Part shown: piece after piece, positions 5,270 through 11,118 of the stretch
How positions within the stretch are numbered: the first letter of the stretch is position 1
Layout: every line of letters begins with the position of its first letter
Assembly: GCA_021827255.1 (NCBI GenBank)
Contig: JAKAWO010000075.1
Location: 1-11,118 of the forward strand
Direction of reading: 5' to 3'
Origin: Acidobacteriota bacterium
Lineage (GTDB): Bacteria; Acidobacteriota; Terriglobia; UBA7540
DNA length: 11,118 nt
Notes under the pieces: model-generated
Seen by the model: only the letters and a program-made list of their open reading frames with translations
What the model was told of the DNA's origin: nothing
Databases searched by the model: none
Program-made: the position numbers and the translations under genes

Positions 5270-6124
5270 CTATCTCTTTGTTATAAGTTCGAAGATTCGG
5301 TTTAGGTCTTCCGGAGAGAAATAACTTATCTCGATCTTTCCTCGCTTGCCATCTCCTGAAATCTTTACGCGTGTGCCGAGCGTTCTCTCAATTTCCATCA
5401 TTGCAGAGCGCACGTTAGGGTCCATAGGCTTGGATCCGGCGCCAGCAGGCAACCTGGTATGTGGTCGTGCCGAGGACGCAACCAGATGCTCGAGCTGCCG
5501 GACTGAGAGGCCCCTGGCGAGAGCCATCTTTGCGAGTTGCCGCTGAGTTTCATGCGAGTTGAGGCCAGCCAGAGCCCTGGCATGTCCGCCACTGAGTTTG
5601 CCTTCCGCAACCATCCGTTGCACTTCGGCGTCCATCGCCAGGAGACGCAAGGCATTGGTTACGGTCGAGCGGTTGACGCCGAGGCGCTCGGCAATTTGCT
5701 CATGGGTTATACCGAACTTTGTTTGGAGCTGCTCGTAGGCGCGGGCCACCTCGATCGGGTTCAAATCCGCGCGGAGCAGGTTTTCCGTTAGCGCGATCTC
5801 AAGAGCTTCGGAATCCCCCAGATCCCGGACGATTGCGGGAATGCTATCTAGGCCAGCTCGCAAGGCAGCCCGCCAGCGGCGCTCTCCGGCCACCATCTGG
5901 TAACGGTCGCCAGCCCGGCGCACCAATACAGGCTGCACGATCCCGCTGGCGCGAATCGAGGCAGCGAGCTCGTTGAGGCCGTCCTCCGGGAAGGCCTGAC
6001 GGGGCTGAAATGGATTTGGGTCAATCTGGCTAACTGCGATTCGCTCTGCTCCGGCTGGGGCCGACGGTGCCTCGGCCTCCCGGAGGAGAGCGTTAAGTCC
6101 CCTTCCCAGCGCCTTTCTGGTCAT
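5270..6124 (-). CDS. parB: Chromosome partitioning protein ParB (Spo0J family)
   Basis: A 284-residue ParB that binds parS and CTP, spreads on DNA as a sliding clamp and stimulates ParA ATPase. Seen in order: N-terminal ParA-contact segment KALGRGLNALL (4-14); ParB/Srx CTPase domain with the arginine-rich GERRWRA (80-86) and ENLLRADLNPIEVARAY (114-130); helix-turn-helix GITHEQIAERLGVNRSTV (138-155) for parS binding; C-terminal dimerisation segment from about 234 to the end, closing with EDLNRIFELI. All key motifs are intact and the length is normal. ATG 6124 is preceded by a full-length Shine-Dalgarno AAGGAGGTGAT inside the end of parA (6130-6140). The gene overlaps parA by 32 bases, so the two are cotranscribed and coupled. 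Confidence 0.97.
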   Translation of the reverse strand: MTRKALGRGLNALLREAEAPSAPAGAERIAVSQIDPNPFQPRQAFPEDGLNELAASIRASGIVQPVLVRRAGDRYQMVAGERRWRAALRAGLDSIPAIVRDLGDSEALEIALTENLLRADLNPIEVARAYEQLQTKFGITHEQIAERLGVNRSTVTNALRLLAMDAEVQRMVAEGKLSGGHARALAGLNSHETQRQLAKMALARGLSVRQLEHLVASSARPHTRLPAGAGSKPMDPNVRSAMMEIERTLGTRVKISGDGKRGKIEISYFSPEDLNRIFELITKR

Positions 6125-6878
6125 TGCGCATCACCTCCTTGGCCAGCTCTTCGTAACTCCTCGCCCCGCGGCATTCCGGATCGTACATGGTAACCGGCTT
6201 GCCGTGACTTGGCGCCTCCGCCAAGCGGACATTGCGGGGTATAATCGTATTAAAAACCTGATCGCCGAAGAAGTCCCTCAAGTCCTGGCGAACCTGATGG
6301 GACAGATTGGTGCGCTCGTCGAACATGGTCAGCAAGATGCCCTCGATCGCCAGCTTGGGATTGTGGCTGCGGCGGATGCGAATCAACGTGTCCAGGAGCT
6401 GAGATACGCCCTCGAGGGCGAAGTATTCGGATTGAATCGGGATTAACACTGAATCTGCGGCAACCAGGCCGTTTAGGTTCAGTAGATCAAGGGCCGGAGG
6501 GCAATCCAGCAGGATGTAATTGAAGCGTTCTCGAATCGGTTCAATTCTTTGCCGCAGTATATATTCTCGCTGCGGGTTGTTGATGAGCTCTAGGTTGGCT
6601 CCAATCAGGTTTTTGTCGGATGGAATGATGTGAAGCCCTTCGATGGGTCCTGGTATGATCAAATCTCCCAGCGGAACATCCATGAGCATCGAATGGTACA
6701 GATGGCGTCGGGAGGGATCCTTCGCGACGCCAAGGCCACTTGTCGTGTTCGCTTGTGGGTCGCAATCGATCACCAAGGTCCACATATCCTGGTCGGCCAG
6801 CGATGCTCCAAGATTGATGGCTGTGGTCGTCTTCCCGACGCCCCCCTTCTGGTTAGCGATTGCGATGACCCTTCCCAT
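6093..6878 (-). CDS. parA: Chromosome partitioning ATPase ParA (Soj family)
   Basis: A 261-residue ParA/MinD-type ATPase that binds non-specific DNA as an ATP dimer and is released by ParB, moving origins apart. Seen: deviant Walker A KGGVGKTT (11-18) with signature K11 and K16, Walker A' DCDPQAN (38-44), Walker B ILLDCPP (122-128), and the C-terminal RNVRLAEAPSHGKPV block (215-229) that is typical of chromosomal Soj proteins. There is no N-terminal helix-turn-helix, so it is the short chromosomal type, not a plasmid type Ia ParA. ATG 6878 gives the expected MGRVIAIANQKGGVGKTTT opening, although no strong ribosome binding site precedes it. A parS site lies 79 bases upstream. The 3' end carries the ribosome binding site of parB. 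Confidence 0.97.
   Translation of the reverse strand: MGRVIAIANQKGGVGKTTTAINLGASLADQDMWTLVIDCDPQANTTSGLGVAKDPSRRHLYHSMLMDVPLGDLIIPGPIEGLHIIPSDKNLIGANLELINNPQREYILRQRIEPIRERFNYILLDCPPALDLLNLNGLVAADSVLIPIQSEYFALEGVSQLLDTLIRIRRSHNPKLAIEGILLTMFDERTNLSHQVRQDLRDFFGDQVFNTIIPRNVRLAEAPSHGKPVTMYDPECRGARSYEELAKEVMRNDQKGAGKGT
6130..6140 (-). promoter_or_regulatory. Full-length Shine-Dalgarno of parB inside parA
   Basis: On the minus strand AAGGAGGTGAT matches the 16S rRNA anti-Shine-Dalgarno over its whole length, five bases before ATG 6124. It overlaps parA codons for KEVM near the C-terminus. It fixes the parB start and predicts strong independent initiation on ParB. Confidence 0.8.
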
Positions 6879-6956
6879 ATGAGCCAGGAAACCAGGCGAT
6901 CCCTAAAGTTCCTTTGGTTCGATAAACCCACCCTATGCGGAATGGGGCGGCAAGGA

Positions 6957-6972
6957 GGTTTCACGTGAAACA
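6957..6972. promoter_or_regulatory. parS centromere site
   Basis: The 16 bases match the canonical bacterial parS TGTTTCACGTGAAACA at 15 positions; only the first T is G. The inner 14 bases (GTTTCACGTGAAAC) form a perfect palindrome. It lies between rsmG and parA, upstream of parA, where chromosomal parS sites are often found near the origin. ParB encoded at 5270-6124 is its expected partner. Confidence 0.93.
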
Positions 6973-7037
6973 TTTGGCCTGAAACCCCATCGGGCCAGCC
7001 GTCGTTTGTATATCATAATCCGCGCCCGGCGTGGGCA

Positions 7038-7712
7038 TTAAAGCGAAATTAATCCAGCGGCGTTGCTATCGCCGATCTTCCGACCGATCAAAATTATTCG
7101 CTCGCGGGAGTTGGGGATTTTTGCAGGCTTCATCCACGAAATCCGTTCCGGCGCGCTTTGGATGCGTTCGCGGAGCCTTGAGGTCGTCCAGAGGCAAAGA
7201 GCGCCGTTTTGCTTCAGGCAATCACTGGCGCCCTGAATGAGCCTCGTCGAGCTGCCCACAGCGCGAGAGGTGACAATATCAGCGGCCGCGAACTCCGCCG
7301 AAACGCGGTAATTCCCAACTCCTTCGCTCCTGATTTCGACCTCGGAAAATCCGCACTGCCTGGAGACTTCCTTCAGAAAGGCGCATTTTCTCATCTTCGG
7401 CTCGAGCAATATGACCTGGAGCGCGGGGAACATAACCTTCAAGGCCAGACCTGGGAACCCGGCTCCGGTCCCGACATCCAACAGTCGCCCTTCCAAACCC
7501 ATAAGTGTTCCGAGATAAAAGCTTTCGCCGAAGTGGCGCCTGATGCAATCCTCGGGCTTGTTTATGGCGGTTAGGTTAATCTTTCCGTTCCATCGTAAGA
7601 GGAGTTCCAAATAAGTCAGGACTTGTTCCGTCTGTGAGCCGCTCAGTCTGATACCGAAAGGCACGAGGAGATTCGCCACCGCCAATCCTCTTTGCACGAT
7701 AACTCCAAGCAT
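7038..7712 (-). CDS. rsmG: 16S rRNA (guanine-527-N7) methyltransferase RsmG
   Basis: A 224-residue SAM-dependent enzyme that methylates G527 of 16S rRNA in the 30S subunit. Seen: the family signature RWNGKINLTAI (about 41-51), histidine-containing RRHFGESFYLG, SAM-binding motif I DVGTGAGFPGLALKV (about 79-93), and the following VILLEPKMRKCAFLKEV with the acidic motif II. The C-terminus (RERIILIGRKIG) matches the usual end. ATG 7712 is chosen because AGGTGA lies ten bases upstream; the alternative TTG 7736 would add eight residues but has no ribosome binding site. rsmG next to parAB is the classic near-origin order in many bacteria. The usual neighbour mnmG is absent; upstream there is an AT-rich gap and then transposon debris. 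Confidence 0.94.
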   Translation of the reverse strand: MLGVIVQRGLAVANLLVPFGIRLSGSQTEQVLTYLELLLRWNGKINLTAINKPEDCIRRHFGESFYLGTLMGLEGRLLDVGTGAGFPGLALKVMFPALQVILLEPKMRKCAFLKEVSRQCGFSEVEIRSEGVGNYRVSAEFAAADIVTSRAVGSSTRLIQGASDCLKQNGALCLWTTSRLRERIQSAPERISWMKPAKIPNSRERIILIGRKIGDSNAAGLISL

Positions 7713-8028
7713 AAGACTTGGGTCACCTAGCAGCAACAGGAATCGAATGGAGATGACTACTTCATACTCGAGTCAAGTCAACGATCCTGCGCAAGCAGGC
7801 ATGCCCCTGATTCTCGAGATCGTAAGGACCAACCGAAAAGCCAAACCCATGGATGCGAGAGGTGGATGTGAACGTCGCATGTATATTACATATATAATAC
7901 ATCTATTATGTACTATAGGAATATATCATAAGTTATCAGTCTTGGGCTCGCCGAAGAATGTGCTTGGCTTCGGCCAGCGCTGGCGGCCCCGCAGCGCGTA
8001 GGGATTCTCACATTGGAAGAACTTTTGC
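7713..8028. other. Intergenic region with AT-rich island upstream of rsmG
   Basis: I see no gene in these 316 bases. Positions 7879-7940 are almost pure A/T, with overlapping -10-like words on both strands (TATATAAT, TATTAT on one; TATTATATAT on the other). It is the likely promoter region for the minus-strand rsmG-par block. No DnaA box (TTATCCACA or close variants) is seen, so I do not call an origin. An open plus-strand frame at 7747-8001 lacks protein character. Confidence 0.4.
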
Positions 8029-8563
8029 CAGGGCTGTGTCAAAGTCTCAGAAGTGTAACAACACGAAAGCTCGTGATTTAGGGCTGGCAATTTCCTCTCC
8101 GGCTGGGTAGCCTTTCTGCCTGGAAGGAGAAGTCAGCCGCCGTTCTGTTGTTCCCACCCGATTGATCGTGCGGCCCGCGCGCTCCGTCGAGCGGACGCGC
8201 TGGCCGCAGTTGATGAATGCCCATCACTACCTGGGTTTCCGGCCTATCGTGGGACAATCGCTCTGGTACGTGGCCACCCTCGATGAACAATGGGTGGCGT
8301 TGCTGGGCTTTGGCGCGCCCTCTTCACCCGCAAGCTCGGTATCTTTTGCAGGCCCCGCTTTTATCTCCTCTACCTTCCTGCCGAAAGGAGAAATCCCTGA
8401 TGATCGACGTGAACCGCCTGCCCTTGGAGGGCGAGGGCGGATTGATCGAGAGGTTGCGAACCCTGGCGGACCCACGCAAGCCGCGGGGCGTGCGTCATCC
8501 CGTGGTCACGGTGGTGGCGATTAGCGTCTGTGCGGCGCTGGCCGGAGCGCGTAGCTTCAAGGA
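8029..8563 (+). mobile_element. Remnant of an ISAs1-type insertion sequence with DUF4338 passenger
   Basis: Two neighbouring coding remnants, DUF4338 then an ISAs1-family transposase N-terminus, make up a known element arrangement. The left end may be the CAGGGCTGTGTCAAAG motif at 8029-8044, which resembles the terminal repeats of such elements; no matching right end is found because the element stops inside the transposase near 8563. Internal deletion near 8326 and loss of the catalytic domain show it is inactive. The exact left border is uncertain. Confidence 0.55.
8162..8326 (+). pseudogene. DUF4338 (DruA-like) fragment
   Basis: The frame reads RTRWPQLMNAHHYLGFRPIV and then GQSLWYVATLDEQWVALLGF, which matches the N-terminal part of DUF4338 proteins (pattern W-x-x-LM-x-x-HHYLG…VG-x-SL-x-YVA). 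DUF4338 includes DruA of the Druantia anti-phage system, but many copies travel as passengers of ISAs1-type transposases, which fits the neighbour here. The expected continuation (an AA-W-K…RD-x-W-x-G-W block and the rest of about 300 residues) is missing after 8326, and the frame goes on with unrelated residues to 8524. The start is unclear; TTG 8162 opens the similarity. It should not be taken as evidence for a Druantia system. Confidence 0.65.
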
Positions 8564-8603
8564 CATGAGCATGGCATCGGCTACCAGTACGTCTCCGGCA
8601 TAA
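8400..8603 (+). pseudogene. ISAs1-family transposase, N-terminal fragment
   Basis: Starting at ATG 8400 (AGGAG at 8386-8390 upstream) the frame reads MIDVNRLPLEGEGGLIERLR, then TLADPRKPRGVRHPVVTVVAI and SVCAALAGARSFKDM. This is the conserved N-terminal domain of ISAs1/H-repeat-type transposases (pattern DPR…RG-x-RHPL-x-x-VLAIAVCAVLAGARSF). The DDE catalytic domain, about 300 residues, is absent. Similarity stops near 8560, and the frame ends at 8603 inside the next remnant. The fragment keeps its own ribosome binding site, so a roughly 67-residue peptide could still be made. It would be inactive as a transposase. Confidence 0.72.
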
Positions 8604-9070
8604 TCGTCCGCGTGGACAGCCAGCTCATTCACGCGGAGGCCGTGAAGCCCGCGCTCTCGCTGCTGAGCGCGACGGGGTTTCAGGGTCCTGAGCAGGACCT
8701 AATAGGGGCCTTCGATCACTACAGGCATGGTCGCTTTAAGGAGGCCGGCGCCGACGCGCTCAAGGCCTTCGAGAGCACGATGAAGTCAATCTGCAAGGCT
8801 CGGCGGTGGCCGCACGATCCGGGCGCAACCGCGAAGCCGCTCCTCGACGTCCTCTTCACTCACGGGCTAATCCCGCCAGAGCTTCAGTCGCACTTCGGCG
8901 GGCTGCGCTCGGCGCTCGAGTCGGGGCTGCCGACGCTGAGTAACAGAACCAGCCGCCACGGGCAAGGCCCCGACCCCAAGCCGCACGCTCCGCACTTCGC
9001 CGCGTACATGCTTCACCTCGTTGCCGCCAACATCGTATTCCTCGTTCAGGCTCACAAAGCCCGCAGCTAA
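8564..9070 (+). pseudogene. STM4504/CBY_0614-like protein, C-terminal domain only
   Basis: From 8564 the frame reads HEHGIGYQYVSGIIVRVDSQ, then LIHAEAVKPALSLLSATGF, and later AFDHYRHGRFKEAGADALKA, FESTMKSICKARRW and HFAAYMLHLVAANIVFLVQA. This is the C-terminal domain of proteins named STM4504/CBY_0614, which resembles the C-terminal domain seen in abortive-infection AbiJ-type proteins. The N-terminal part is lost at the junction with the transposase fragment, so the protein is headless. The remaining 160 residues are uninterrupted and end in a clean TAA, so the fragment may be recent or may still be translated from GTG 8612 (152 residues). A defence role for the family is suggested by homology only. 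Confidence 0.65.
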
Positions 9071-9117
9071 CCGGAACGGCCCGGCAGCCGCGGGCTCGCC
9101 GTTCAGTTCCTACTGCG

Positions 9118-9297
9118 ATGCCGAAGAGCCGCTACTGCTCCCACTGCTGCTGGCGCCCGCGTTCTCGGTCTCGTGCGGCGGCGGCTCGAGCGGACCTCAC
9201 CTTCGCCCGGCACGTCCGTCGGCACTTACACGTTGGCGGCAGCGGGCACTCCTGCCAGCCGGGCGTATTCCGCCAGCGCGGCGCTGAACGCCCAGTG
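9118..9297 (+). pseudogene. Frameshifted remnant of a secreted protein tail (CGGG…GTYTL type)
   Basis: In one frame (9129 onward) the reading is LLLPLLLAPAFSVSCGGGSSG, and in a second frame from 9200 it is PSPGTSVGTYTLAAAGTPAS…ALNAQ followed by TGA. Together they resemble the end of large Acidobacteriota surface or beta-propeller proteins, where a hydrophobic stretch, CGGGG and an Ig-like GTPAGTYTLTVTGTSG…VTLTVQ tail occur in sequence. A one-base frame change near 9191-9200 separates the halves, and no start or upstream body is present. The family link is from memory of similar endings and is not certain. Confidence 0.4.
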
Positions 9298-9422
9298 AGC
9301 CCGGGATCGGGAAATCATCGTCCCGCGGCTTCTGTTCGCTCCGCGATGTAACCTCCACCTGGCGCTGAGCGTCGGGAAGCTATGAGATTTAAGGAACAGA
9401 CAATGCACCATAGGAGGGACAG

Positions 9423-9953
9423 ATGACCAGAAAATGGATGGGCCCGGCGGCCAAGGCCGCCGCGGTGGTGATGGGCGGCGCGTTGGTGGTTCGCGCCCAA
9501 AGCTTGGGCGGAAGGTTCGCCGCAGGCATGGGAAACATGGCCCGAGGCGGCGGCGAGCAGGCGATGGCGAACCGCGCGCTCGCCCTGCTGGATAATTCCC
9601 GCCTTCGCACCGCGCTCAACCTGACCGACGCTCAAGTAAGCCAGCTCCGCAAAATCGTGGTCGGAGCGGAAGAATCTTCGATCAAGACCCACGCCGATTT
9701 GGCCGTGGCGGGTATCGAGCTGCGCGAGTTGCTCCGCCAAGACAAGCCCGACAATGCAGCGGTGATGGGCATGGTCAGCCAAATTGCCCAGCTTCGGGAC
9801 GCGCTGATGAAGCGGCAGGTGGAGGCTCTGCTGGCGGCGAAGGGCGTGCTGACGCCAGAGCAGCAGAAAATGATCCGGCAGTTCATCGCAAGGCGGGCGA
9901 TGGCCGCCCGCATGGGCCATGGGGGAAATTCGCGGCCGCCCGGTAGGGATTGA
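9423..9953 (+). CDS. Spy/CpxP-family LTXXQ-motif periplasmic protein
   Basis: A 176-residue protein with a probable signal peptide (1-25: MTRKW, then KAAAVVMGGALVV and cleavage around RA-QS). The mature part carries the two LTXXQ hallmarks: LNLTDAQ (65-71) and LTPEQ (143-147), separated by a long helix with IELRELLRQDKPD (98-110). This is the layout of Spy, CpxP and ZraP, periplasmic dimers that act as ATP-independent chaperones or envelope-stress and metal sensors. Here the C-terminal histidine content is low (GHGG), so zinc binding is not obvious. ATG 9423 follows AGGAGG (9412-9417) by five bases, a good ribosome binding site. No two-component regulator lies nearby, and the next plus-strand sequence to 10120 has no gene. 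Confidence 0.82.
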   Translation: MTRKWMGPAAKAAAVVMGGALVVRAQSLGGRFAAGMGNMARGGGEQAMANRALALLDNSRLRTALNLTDAQVSQLRKIVVGAEESSIKTHADLAVAGIELRELLRQDKPDNAAVMGMVSQIAQLRDALMKRQVEALLAAKGVLTPEQQKMIRQFIARRAMAARMGHGGNSRPPGRD

Positions 9954-10120
9954 TCCCTCGGGGCCATTGCTGATGGGCGTGACTGCTCAGTCGCTCAATC
10001 ACCCCTTGCCACCTGAATCGGATCATTGATCGCTTGCGGGCGGTTGCTAAACCGTATTATACGCCGCGGCGTGCGCGGCCAGCGGCGCCTGCGCGTGACG
10101 GGGGCGATAATGAAGAAACG

Positions 10121-10197
10121 TGGGGTGAGCGACGGGATTCGAACCCGCGACATCCAGATCCACAGTCTGGAGCTCTACCAGCTGAGCTACGCTCACC
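10121..10197 (-). tRNA. tRNA-His (GTG anticodon)
   Basis: The minus strand folds into a complete cloverleaf. The 7-bp acceptor GTGAGCG/CGCTCAC is followed by T8-A9, a GCTC/GAGC D-stem with loop AGCTGGTA, an anticodon stem CCAGA/TCTGG with loop CTGTGGA, and a T-arm GCGGG-TTCGAAT-CCCGT. The anticodon GTG (plus-strand 10161-10163) reads histidine codons. The extra 5' base G-1 (10197) paired with C73 is the special identity feature of tRNA-His and is encoded in the DNA. CCA (10121-10123) is also encoded. Confidence 0.97.
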
Positions 10198-10234
10198 GCA
10201 ACGGAGCGGTTTCGCGCGCGAAGCCGCCTAGGCT

Positions 10235-10264
10235 TTTGTAACACCCGGCGCCGAAACCTGTCAA
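10235..10264 (-). promoter_or_regulatory. Promoter of tRNA-His
   Basis: On the minus strand a perfect TTGACA (10259-10264) is followed after 18 bases by TACAAA (10235-10240, four of six). Transcription would start near 10228, about 30 bases before the mature tRNA 5' end. The position and the strong -35 box make this convincing, though the spacer is one base longer than ideal. Confidence 0.55.
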
Positions 10265-10327
10265 CGCGGCGCGGCGGGGGTGAACCTGCTGAATATTCCA
10301 TCCGGGCGCGGAGGCCGGCTCTGGGCT

Positions 10328-10654
10328 TCACTCCGGCAGCCGAAGCGACTGCCATGCGCCATACCGAGTGAGTTGGCCCTCAGCGACGTTGGCAAAGTAT
10401 CGTCCCCTGCAACCGAACTGCAGGATGCGCTGACCGGAGCCCGCAAGCGCCGCCCAGCGAGAGGTCGTCCTCGGGTTCTGCTCGATGGCGGTGATGCGCG
10501 CATCGCCAAAAGAAAACTCGACCATGCGAAGCCCGTGGGCGCGGGCCGAGCGCGCCGGGTAACGCTGCCCGTCCACTTCAATCTCCCGCTTGCTCTCCAC
10601 CATCACCTGCTGCCACACCGACCGCAGAGCTTCTTCAAGCGTCACGATGGACAA
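10328..10654 (-). CDS. Conserved hypothetical protein, 108 aa
   Basis: A small soluble protein without signal peptide or membrane segment; no named domain. It reads well as protein: an N-terminal helix LEEALRSVWQQVMVES, strands REIEVDGQRYPARSA and LRMVEFSFGDARITAIEQNP, then TTSRWAALAGSGQRILQF and a GRYFANVAEGQLTRY strand. I recall similar small proteins, with IEQNP-x-T-x-SRWA and a GRY-x-ANV motif, in Acidobacteriota genomes, but no function is known to me. The first start is TTG 10654 with no ribosome binding site; GTG 10645 is an alternative. An in-frame TGA lies upstream at about 10679. The gene follows the 10815 gene on the same strand after 160 bases containing a perfect palindrome. Confidence 0.65.
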   Translation of the reverse strand: MSIVTLEEALRSVWQQVMVESKREIEVDGQRYPARSARAHGLRMVEFSFGDARITAIEQNPRTTSRWAALAGSGQRILQFGCRGRYFANVAEGQLTRYGAWQSLRLPE

Positions 10655-10777
10655 TGTTACGCCGGCCGCGCGCGAGGGTCAAATGAACAAACGGTGCGGC
10701 TTGCGGGCGTTTTCAACGGAGAGCGGCGCGTTCGCGGCGGCGGGCCGCGCCTCGGCGGAACGGGTTCGGGCATAACA

Positions 10778-10792
10778 TATCGCATTGCGATA
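10778..10792. promoter_or_regulatory. Perfect 15-bp palindrome, candidate operator
   Basis: TATCGCA-T-TGCGATA is a perfect inverted repeat with 7-base arms in the gap between two minus-strand hypothetical genes. On the minus strand it is directly followed by TATGTT (10774-10779), a possible -10 box. The symmetry suits a dimeric repressor site, for example of PadR, GntR or similar families; the regulator is not in the window. Confidence 0.45.
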
Positions 10793-10814
10793 GATTGCCA
10801 GCGCGGCCGACCGG

Positions 10815-11118
10815 TCAGCGGGTGATGATGACGCCTTTGGGGTCGGGGCCGCCTGGAACGCCGACGGGAATTTCCTGGAGTTCGGTTGGCTGCTGGCAGC
10901 AGACACAATGGCCGGGCCCCAGCGCGGCGATATTGCAGGTTTCGCAGTAGTAACGAATCCAGTATCGCTGACCGTGGTGAATCGTATAGAGGCTGTCCAC
11001 CTGGAAAAATCCGTCCGCGAGTTGGGACCCGTGGAGCTCAACCTCGTGGTTGGCCAACCGCTTATCCTGCAAGGTTCGGAAGATGAAATGGTTCATGCCA
11101 GCGAGCAGGATTTGCTTG
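10815..11118 (-). CDS. Hypothetical zinc-ribbon-like protein, 5' end outside window
   Basis: The frame ends at 10815 and is still open at the window edge (…KQILLAGMNHFIFRTLQDK), so the gene may start beyond 11118. ATG 11096 is the only start codon inside and would give 93 residues. Seen from that ATG: MNHFIFRTLQ, a strand-rich middle LHGSQLADGFFQVDSLYTI, then CETC at 51-54 and CVCC at 64-67, four or five cysteines that could hold a metal as a zinc ribbon, and a tail ELQEIPVGVPGG. I know similar small cysteine proteins in Acidobacteriota genomes but no function. No ribosome binding site is visible before ATG 11096 (the preceding bases read CTGCTCGCTGGC), which slightly favours an upstream start. 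Confidence 0.65.
   Translation of the reverse strand, partial: KQILLAGMNHFIFRTLQDKRLANHEVELHGSQLADGFFQVDSLYTIHHGQRYWIRYYCETCNIAALGPGHCVCCQQPTELQEIPVGVPGGPDPKGVIITR

Noticed and set aside
7713..8028. Replication origin near rsmG-parAB
   Set aside because: The AT-rich island and gene context are suggestive, but I find no DnaA boxes and no dnaA, dnaN or mnmG gene.
8029..8603. A Druantia defence system because of the DUF4338 (DruA-like) sequence
   Set aside because: Only about 50 residues remain, no druB-E genes are present, and the adjacent ISAs1 transposase shows that it is a transposon passenger.
9315..9920. A 201-aa open frame on the minus strand
   Set aside because: It is antisense to the Spy-like gene; histidine- and arginine-rich composition is typical of a shadow frame in GC-rich DNA.
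10280..10825. A 181-aa open frame on the plus strand
   Set aside because: It is antisense to the 108-aa conserved gene and crosses the palindromic gap; the composition (many R, P, H, G) lacks protein character.
1..11118. CRISPR array, rRNA genes, riboswitch
   Set aside because: No regularly spaced direct repeats, no rRNA-like sequence and no recognisable riboswitch core were seen on either strand.

Overview
The window looks like a chromosomal piece of a GC-rich bacterium, most likely Acidobacteriota. The reasons are a second-type EF-G, the rsmG-parA-parB-bactofilin block with a near-canonical parS, a decayed 'CGGG…GTYTL' surface-protein tail and small conserved hypothetical proteins of a style I associate with that phylum. 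The phylum call is inference from protein style, not from a marker such as 16S rRNA.

Layout. (1) 1-333, minus: N-terminal third of an EF-G-like GTPase, cut by the window edge. (2) About 590-4370: an accessory stretch rich in defence genes and their debris. It holds a truncated N6/N4 DNA methyltransferase (668-1045), one or two hypothetical ORFs, an apparently intact two-gene minus-strand operon (DGQHR-domain protein plus a small PD-(D/E)XK-like protein, 3257-1882), and a DUF433/DUF5615 toxin-antitoxin pair (3637-4229). The TA pair lies between two pieces that together read like the C-terminal winged helix of a DpnI/Dam-replacing type restriction endonuclease. (3) 4749-7712, minus: the housekeeping block bacM-like bactofilin, parB, parA, parS, rsmG. 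(4) 8029-9300: a graveyard in which a DUF4338-plus-ISAs1-type transposase remnant is joined to the C-terminal part of an STM4504/CBY_0614-like protein, followed by a frameshifted low-complexity/Ig-like tail. (5) 9423-11118: a Spy/CpxP-like LTXXQ periplasmic protein, tRNA-His, and two small minus-strand hypothetical genes, the last running off the window.

How the parts work together. ParA, ParB and parS form a chromosome partition module: ParB loads at parS just upstream of parA, and ParA drives segregation. Bactofilin next to parAB fits a known role as a polar or cytoskeletal scaffold for the partition machinery. The methyltransferase and endonuclease pieces suggest a former restriction system that was broken up by later arrivals (the DGQHR operon and the TA module).

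The most interesting candidate system is the DGQHR plus small nuclease-like operon. It has a strong, almost leaderless promoter and a TAATG stop/start overlap, and it sits inside this defence debris. Its function is unknown; a defence role is inference only.
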